This document shows positions 59,169 to 64,000 of a stretch of DNA of 64,000 bases, piece after piece. Made by a program: the position numbers and the translations under genes. Every line of letters begins with the position of its first letter. The first letter of the stretch is position 1. The stretch is from Anaerolineae bacterium (GTDB lineage Bacteria; Chloroflexota; Anaerolineae; Promineifilales; Promineifilaceae), in contig JAHDWK010000001.1 of assembly GCA_023382655.1 (NCBI GenBank), positions 235,089 to 299,088 on the forward strand, in the 5' to 3' direction. The notes under the pieces were generated by a model that did no database searches, was not told the DNA's origin, and saw only the letters and a program-made list of their open reading frames with translations.

Positions 59169-59198
59169 TTGCCAATGGTTAAATCTTCATGGTATACT
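59169..59198 (+). promoter_or_regulatory. Candidate promoter of the DegU/DegS-like pair
   Basis: TTGCCA (59169-59174), 18-bp spacer, TATACT (59193-59198), about 110 bp before the regulator start. A small hairpin AGTACC/GGTACT (59146-59163) just upstream may end the preceding transcript. Confidence 0.5.
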
Positions 59199-59305
59199 GC
59201 GTTTGCTCCCAATATATGTAAAGTAGCAATCCAGCCTACACCGCTACCTGAACCTACCAAATGACGTGAGAAACTCCCAATTCAAGAAAAGTGAGGTCAA
59301 AAGCA

Positions 59306-59998
59306 GTGTCTGAGCAAGTCAAATTACTCATAGTTGATGATCACCCATTATTTAGACAAGGTTTGTGTGATGTTCTGGAAACAGATCCGCAGTTAAAAAT
59401 TGTCGGAGAGGCTGCCGACGGGGAGGTAGCCATTGAAAAAGCGTTTGAAGTAAACCCGGATGTCATCCTCATGGACATCAACCTGCCCACCATCAACGGT
59501 TTGCAAGTAACCCGGAAAATCAAAGCCCAATTACCTGAAATCAAAATCATCATGATTACCGGCTACGATGACGCGGAGCAAGTCTTTCATGCCTTGCGCG
59601 CCGGCGCTTCCGCTTATTGCCCTAAAGATATTACCCCGGAAGCCCTGATTAAAATCATCTACAATGTGCGCGATGGCAAATATTATGTGGACGAAAAGAC
59701 GATGAGTTATGATGAGTTGCTGGCCTGGGTAGAGCAAAAAATTGGCCGTTTTAATGGCCCTCTGGTAAGTGATACAGAGGATTTGTTTGTGCCGTTATCT
59801 CCACGTGAGATGGAAATTCTGGAGCACGTCACGAAGGGTTTGAGCAATAAAGAAATCGCGTACAAACTGGGGATCAGCCATCAGACTGTCAAAAACCATA
59901 TGACCGCCATTTTGCGCAAGCTGCGTGTGGATGATCGTACCCAGGCGGCCGTTTATGCCCTTCGTCACGGGTGGGTGCGTCTGGAAGGTACACGATAA
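59306..59998 (+). CDS. NarL/FixJ (DegU-like) response regulator
   Basis: A 230-residue regulator from GTG 59306, with GAGG 10 bp upstream; an in-frame GTG at 59291 is less well placed. REC domain: 'LLIVDDHPLFRQGLCDVL', phospho-Asp in 'DVILMDINLPTINGLQV' (near 54), 'MITGYDD' and Lys in 'AYCPKDITPEALI'. A linker of about 35 residues precedes a LuxR-type helix-turn-helix 'LSPREMEILEHVTKGLSNKEIAYKLGISHQTVKNHM'. It pairs with the kinase 27 bp downstream, and lies directly before the Tad genes, which it may control. Confidence 0.94.
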   Translation: MSEQVKLLIVDDHPLFRQGLCDVLETDPQLKIVGEAADGEVAIEKAFEVNPDVILMDINLPTINGLQVTRKIKAQLPEIKIIMITGYDDAEQVFHALRAGASAYCPKDITPEALIKIIYNVRDGKYYVDEKTMSYDELLAWVEQKIGRFNGPLVSDTEDLFVPLSPREMEILEHVTKGLSNKEIAYKLGISHQTVKNHMTAILRKLRVDDRTQAAVYALRHGWVRLEGTR

Positions 59999-60025
59999 CG
60001 CTATGGCAGGGTAGGTTGAAACGTT

Positions 60026-61099
60026 ATGCTACAACAATCATCATTGGGTGAAGACCTTTCATTTCAGGGGTTTATTGAGGAAGCGCAAAAAGATTATGAA
60101 CAGACGCAACGCGACCTCAAAGAAATAGACATTCTGATCAAACAAAGCACGGCTGAAGTGGAACGACTGGCACAGCGTAATGCCCAGGTCTCCAGTTATG
60201 CCAAACAACTAGAGACAAATTTCGAGACCTTGCCGCGCCAGGATATTAAAGAGGCATATGAGGCACTGAATGATGTGCAAGTGCGCCTTTATACGATGCG
60301 GGGGCAGCTTGAAAAACTCCAGAGCGACCAGCGAAATCTGGAACGTCTGGCGGAGTTTCAACGTCGCCTGGTTGACCTGGCCGGTTATGGCACGCTGCCT
60401 TCTGTGGGCGGACGGCGTGGCGGTACAGCGGAACAGCCAAATGTGATCCGTGTGATTCAAACAGAAGAGGCCGTACGCCAAAGTCTGGTGCGTAAGATGC
60501 ATGATAGTGTAGCTTCGTCAATCAGCAACTTCATTCTGCAAGCCGAAATTTGCCAGCGGTTTTTCGATGTTAACCCGGATCGCGCGCGCGCCGAACTGAA
60601 TGCTCTGAAAAACTCAGCTGGTACCACATTTAACAACGTGAAAGATTTCATTTTCGATTTGCGGCCAATGATGTTGGATGACCTGGGGGTGGTACCTACA
60701 CTGCGCCGCTATGTGGAGTCGTTTCAGGAGAAAAACGGTATTCCGGTTCCTATCACCGTGACGGGGGTGGAAAGGCGACTGGAAAGTCATATTGAAGTGA
60801 CTATTTTTCGGAATGTGCAGGAGTTGTTGACCAATGCGCTGGCACATGCGCAGGCCACCCAGATTCATGTATCGGTAGATTTGGCGCCGGATCATGTCAC
60901 GGCCGTTGTTGAAGATAACGGCAGTGGTTTCAATGTAGATGAAGCGCTCAGCCATGGTGGTAACCGTACCATTGGTCTGACAACCTTGCGCGAACGAACC
61001 GAAATGTTAGGGGGCACATTAAATATCCAGAGCAGCGTTGGTCAGGGCACCAGAGTTGAGTTTGTTATCCCTATTGATGACGCCGAATCTTTTTTCTAG
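60026..61099 (+). CDS. Cytoplasmic DegS-like sensor histidine kinase
   Basis: A 357-residue soluble kinase. Residues 15-120 form a long coiled coil ('EEAQKDYEQTQRDLKEIDILIKQ' onward) like the sensor part of Bacillus DegS, without membrane segments. The HisKA_3 dimerisation helix has the phospho-acceptor in 'QSLVRKMHDSVASSISNF' (His near 160). The ATPase shows 'FRNVQELLTNALAHAQATQ' (N box), 'VEDNGSGFNVDE' (G1) and 'GLTTLRERTEMLGGTLNIQS' (G2). It makes a two-component pair with the upstream NarL-type regulator. The signal is cytoplasmic and unknown. Confidence 0.93.
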   Translation: MLQQSSLGEDLSFQGFIEEAQKDYEQTQRDLKEIDILIKQSTAEVERLAQRNAQVSSYAKQLETNFETLPRQDIKEAYEALNDVQVRLYTMRGQLEKLQSDQRNLERLAEFQRRLVDLAGYGTLPSVGGRRGGTAEQPNVIRVIQTEEAVRQSLVRKMHDSVASSISNFILQAEICQRFFDVNPDRARAELNALKNSAGTTFNNVKDFIFDLRPMMLDDLGVVPTLRRYVESFQEKNGIPVPITVTGVERRLESHIEVTIFRNVQELLTNALAHAQATQIHVSVDLAPDHVTAVVEDNGSGFNVDEALSHGGNRTIGLTTLRERTEMLGGTLNIQSSVGQGTRVEFVIPIDDAESFF

Positions 61100-61408
61100 T
61101 CTAAAATGATCCTGAGTACCGTCCTCCTATTGGCAATACCTCTGCTGAAACTTACACTCCGCCTTTGAGAGTCCTGTCTCCTGGTAGGGCTTTTGTTTTT
61201 GACCTTATAGACCTGTGTTATGTAAACTTAAAGGCCGCTTCTACTATTGACTTTGCAAAGGAACATAGTATGATGGTCGTAATTCATCGTATATTTATGT
61301 TATGTTGGGATTGTGTAGCTGTTTTCTCCCTCAACAGATATTACACTAATTGAGAAATGTTCTCATAAGGGTCTCAGCAAATCGCTACCAGCAAATCTTG
61401 GATACAGA
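61100..61408. other. 309-bp AT-rich gap before the Tad genes
   Basis: AT-rich spacer with a good promoter candidate at 61247-61274. A 62-codon frame inside it lacks a ribosome-binding site and recognisable content. No repeat array or octamer found. Confidence 0.55.
61247..61274 (+). promoter_or_regulatory. Candidate promoter of the Tad operon
   Basis: TTGACT (61247-61252), 16-bp spacer, TATGAT (61269-61274), 135 bp before the CpaE start. A second weaker pair begins at 61199. Confidence 0.5.
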
Positions 61409-62692
61409 ATGGCAGAAAATATTCGTGTACTAATCGTTGACGACCTTCCCGAAACGCGGGAAAATGTGCGCAAGCTGCTTCAATTTGAGTCAGATATCGA
61501 AGTGATTGGTCAGGCAGGCACCGGTGAAGAAGCTGTGGAAATGGCCCAACGGTTTGAGCCAGACATTATCCTTATGGATATTAATATGCCCGGTATTGAT
61601 GGCATAGGTGCCAGCCAGAAAATCACAGAACTTGTCCCCTCCGTCCAAATCATCATCATGTCTGTGCAAAGTGATCCGAATTACTTGCGTCGGGCGATGA
61701 TGGCTGGCGCCAGGGATTTTTTGACCAAACCATTTGGCGGGGATGAATTAGTCGCAGCGGTTAGGCGGGTTCATGCCAAACGTCCTCATATCCAAATCGC
61801 GCCATCCCGACAACAAAGAGCTGGCGCTAATGTGCCAGCAGCCGAAGTCCCAAGCATCCCTGAAGGAAAGATATTGGCTATTTTCAGCCCAAAGGGAGGT
61901 AGTGGATGCACCACAATTGCCATCAATGTTGCCGTAGCTCTGGCCCGGCGTGGTCAAAAAACTATCCTGGTTGATGGTAGTCTTCAATTTGGGGATGTAG
62001 CTGTCATGCTTGACCTCAAAGGATCCACCAGTCTGGCTGACATCAGTGAAAGAGGCGAAATTGATGCTGAACTGGTAAGTAGTGTTGTCCAAGTTCACAA
62101 AAGCAATTTGAATGTTTTGTTGGCACCACCCAGACCCGAAATGGCAGACATTATTACTGAGGAAAATGTCAAGAGTCTTTTGGAAACTCTGCGACTTTCT
62201 TATGACTTTGTTGTCCTGGATACTTCGTCATATCTAACAGAGAAAACATTAACTATGCTTGATGTTGCCGACAAAATTATTCTTGTCACGCAGCAGAATT
62301 TGCCCAATCTAAAAAACGCCCGCCTTTTTCTGGACTTAACAGAAAGCCTGGAGTACGAATCGGCCAAAGTTTGGCTGGTTGTGAATCGTGTATCTGAAGA
62401 TCAGGGTATTTCTGTAAAGAATATCGGTGACATTTTGAAACGGCCGATCGTTATGGAAATTCCTACGGCCGATTTGCCGGCAAGCACTTCTGCCAATAGA
62501 GGTATTCCCCTGGTGATGGGGCCGAATCAAAAGCATCCGGTTAGTATCTCGCTGATAAAATTGGCCGATTACAGCAGACGAGAACTGGTTGGTAAACAAC
62601 CTGCTGATGGTCGGGTAAAGGCAGGCACTCAAAAAGATTCCGGCGGTATTTTTGGCCGATTTTTTGGAAAACGTGAGCAAGCTGGAGGTTAA
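61409..62692 (+). CDS. cpaE: CpaE-like protein (REC domain plus MinD/ParA ATPase)
   Basis: A 427-residue Tad-pilus assembly protein that positions the secretion machine. Residues 1-120 are a receiver domain with an intact phospho-site: 'VLIVDDLPETRENVRKLL', 'PDIILMDINMPGIDGIGAS', 'IMSVQSDP' and Lys in 'DFLTKPFGGDELV'. Residues 150-400 are a MinD/ParA ATPase with deviant Walker A 'FSPKGGSGCTTIAINVAVAL', 'TILVDGSLQFGDVAVMLDL' and 'YDFVVLDTSSYLTEKTL'. In CpaE the REC part is often degenerate; here it appears phosphorylatable, so it could be controlled by a kinase such as the one upstream. CpaF follows 2 bp after the stop. Confidence 0.92.
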   Translation: MAENIRVLIVDDLPETRENVRKLLQFESDIEVIGQAGTGEEAVEMAQRFEPDIILMDINMPGIDGIGASQKITELVPSVQIIIMSVQSDPNYLRRAMMAGARDFLTKPFGGDELVAAVRRVHAKRPHIQIAPSRQQRAGANVPAAEVPSIPEGKILAIFSPKGGSGCTTIAINVAVALARRGQKTILVDGSLQFGDVAVMLDLKGSTSLADISERGEIDAELVSSVVQVHKSNLNVLLAPPRPEMADIITEENVKSLLETLRLSYDFVVLDTSSYLTEKTLTMLDVADKIILVTQQNLPNLKNARLFLDLTESLEYESAKVWLVVNRVSEDQGISVKNIGDILKRPIVMEIPTADLPASTSANRGIPLVMGPNQKHPVSISLIKLADYSRRELVGKQPADGRVKAGTQKDSGGIFGRFFGKREQAGG

Positions 62693-62694
62693 CC

Positions 62695-64000
62695 GTGTCA
62701 TTATTAAAACGAATAGAAAGAAATCAGGATTCTCCCGCATCTCCTCATACAGTGGAGCCTTCGAAATTGCAAGAACTTCGCGTAAAAAGAGCTTCACCTG
62801 CGGTTGGCTCAAGGGATGCCTATGTTGACCTGAAAAATAGAGTCCAACAAAAGCTCATTGCCGAGCTTGACCCTAGTATGGATATCACCCAAACATCTGA
62901 GGTGCGTGTCACGATACAGGAAATGTTTGAATCTATGTTGGCCGAAGAAAGCATTGTCTTGACACGAAATGAAAAGCAGCGCTTGTTTGAGGCTATCGTC
63001 GCTGAAATCCTGGGCTTTGGCCCGCTGGAGCAATTTTTGCATACAGATGGCGTCACCGAAATCATGGTGAATGGCCCCAGGAATGTTTACATTGAGCGTA
63101 AGGGTAAGTTAATAAAAACCAACGTTAGTTTTGAAGATAATGACCATTTGTTGCGCATCATCGATCGGATTGTGGCGCCGTTAGGGCGCCGTATTGATGA
63201 GGGTTCACCTATGGTTGATGCCCGTCTCCCTGATGGCTCTCGTGTGAATGCAGTTGTTCCACCCATTTCCATTAACGGCGCTACGCTGACTATTCGTATT
63301 TTCTCTAAGATCCCGTTCACTATTGAAAACCTGATCGAATTTGGCAGTATCACGCCGGAGGCGGTGGAGTTTCTCAAGGCTTGTGTGGTTTCTAAGCTTA
63401 ACGTGATGATCTCCGGCGGTACAGGCTCAGGCAAAACGACACTTTTGAACATTCTGTCCGGTTTTATCCCTGATGATGAGCGCATTGTTACCATCGAAAA
63501 TGCGGCTGAGTTGCAGTTGCGCCAGGATCATGTAGTGACGCTAGAATCACGCAGCGCCAATGTGGAAGGGCGTGGTGAAGTGACCATTCAAGACCTGGTA
63601 GTTAACTCGTTACGTATGCGCCCTGACAGAATTATTGTTGGGGAGGTGCGTGGTGGGGAAGCGTTGGATATGCTTCAGGCGATGAATACGGGGCATGATG
63701 GTAGTTTGGCGACGGGCCACGCGAATGGGCCACGGGATATGCTTTCCCGTCTGGAAACTATGGTTCTGATGGCCGGCATGGATCTGCCACACCGGGCTAT
63801 TCGCGAACAAATCTCATCGGCTATCCATCTGATTGTCCAGCAGGATCGAATGCGAGATGGATCACGTAAAGTCGTGTCCATCAGTGAGATTCAGGGTATG
63901 GAAGGCGATGTCATTACCATGTCGGAAATCTTTCGATTTGAACAAACAAATATCGAAAATGGCAAGGTGATTGGACGGTTACGGCCAACCGGGTTACGAC
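62695..64000 (+). CDS. cpaF: CpaF-type Tad secretion ATPase (C-terminus outside window)
   Basis: GTG 62695 follows TGGAGG and lies 2 bp after the cpaE stop. The 435 residues seen contain an N-terminal region ('DPSMDITQTSEVRVTIQEMF'-like helices), 'ILGFGPLEQFLHTDGVTEIMVNGP', Walker A 'GGTGSGKTT' near 241, 'IVTIENAAELQL' and 'RPDRIIVGEVRGGEALDML', then 'TGHDGSLATGHAN'. It is the motor of the Tad/Flp pilus. It resembles the orphan copy at 24025, but has a longer N-terminal extension of about 30 residues and Asn instead of Asp in 'TIEN'. The rest of the tad operon would follow beyond 64000. Confidence 0.93.
   Translation, partial: MSLLKRIERNQDSPASPHTVEPSKLQELRVKRASPAVGSRDAYVDLKNRVQQKLIAELDPSMDITQTSEVRVTIQEMFESMLAEESIVLTRNEKQRLFEAIVAEILGFGPLEQFLHTDGVTEIMVNGPRNVYIERKGKLIKTNVSFEDNDHLLRIIDRIVAPLGRRIDEGSPMVDARLPDGSRVNAVVPPISINGATLTIRIFSKIPFTIENLIEFGSITPEAVEFLKACVVSKLNVMISGGTGSGKTTLLNILSGFIPDDERIVTIENAAELQLRQDHVVTLESRSANVEGRGEVTIQDLVVNSLRMRPDRIIVGEVRGGEALDMLQAMNTGHDGSLATGHANGPRDMLSRLETMVLMAGMDLPHRAIREQISSAIHLIVQQDRMRDGSRKVVSISEIQGMEGDVITMSEIFRFEQTNIENGKVIGRLRPTGLR

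Larger units (their letters stand above)
49..60906. repeat. Highly iterated palindrome ACGGCCGT, about 106 copies across the window
   Basis: The octamer ACGGCCGT (first seen at 49-56, last near 60899-60906) occurs on average every 600 bp, in genes and spacers alike, often extended to CACGGCCGTG or TACGGCCGTG. Within genes it is read as Thr-Ala-Val, as (Tyr/His/Asp/Asn)-Gly-Arg or as Arg-Pro. My count is by eye and may be off by a few. It is missing from 13371-15641, 23930-26291, 34150-37100, 43925-46620, 46630-49780 and after 60906. Confidence 0.85.

Noticed and set aside
61165-61353. 62-codon frame before cpaE
   Set aside because: Start lacks a ribosome-binding site and the sequence looks like promoter-rich spacer.
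1-64000. tRNA and rRNA genes
   Set aside because: I looked for T-loop and anticodon-type patterns and conserved rRNA blocks and saw none; a covariance-model scan would be decisive.

Overview
The window reads as a stretch of a Chloroflexota (probably Anaerolineae-like) chromosome. This rests on gene content, not on a marker gene: Thr/Pro-rich lipoproteins, a Dpp-type binding protein with the 'EVTRVV' linker common in this phylum, DUF4058, Tad/CpaF secretion ATPases, several GT-C membrane proteins, and two-component proteins of Chloroflexi style. G+C looks like the mid-50s except for AT-richer patches. I see no rRNA, tRNA, CRISPR array, insertion sequence or phage module.

Layout. 1-3548: three tandem M42 aminopeptidases and a Thr/Pro-rich membrane-anchored protein, all on the minus strand. 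3768-10589: a large sensor kinase, an HD phosphohydrolase, an octaheme cytochrome c and a lipoprotein. 10638-13207: a DUF4058 protein and a HerA-like ATPase. 13273-15541: an AT-rich island with an inverted repeat, a DUF6883/DUF4926 pair and a RelE/ParE-like domain fused to a superfamily I helicase. This island is the best candidate for an undescribed system. 15592-23854: an AAC(6')-like acetyltransferase, UvrA, a class V aminotransferase, lipoproteins and small membrane proteins. 24025-42249: an orphan CpaF ATPase, a PIN/AbrB toxin-antitoxin pair, MtaB, HPRT, a GT-C protein, a cupin, a CPBP protease, an RlmD-like protein without its catalytic Cys, a GNAT, an SDR, an HdeD-like protein, a BrnT-type pair, a broken secreted protein, an aminotransferase, MenG/UbiE, and a TPR protein next to a putative metallopeptidase. 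42329-49309: a five-gene peptide ABC transporter with a consensus promoter and a structured leader carrying a small ORF. 49439-59146: a REC-roadblock protein, a HAD phosphatase, and a surface-glycan run (Dpm1-like GT2, methyltransferase, second GT2, three GT-C proteins) with ATGA overlaps. 59306-64000: a DegU/DegS-like pair, then CpaE and CpaF opening a Tad pilus operon that leaves the window.

Two repeat systems cover the region. The palindromic octamer ACGGCCGT occurs about 106 times by my count by eye, against about 1-2 expected; it is reminiscent of cyanobacterial HIP1 and is almost absent from the helicase island, the TA loci, the Dpp operon and the Tad genes. Between many genes there are also short arrays of degenerate 7-8 bp units. 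Several of these fold back on themselves as inverted repeats, and some have been absorbed into the ends or interiors of coding sequences.
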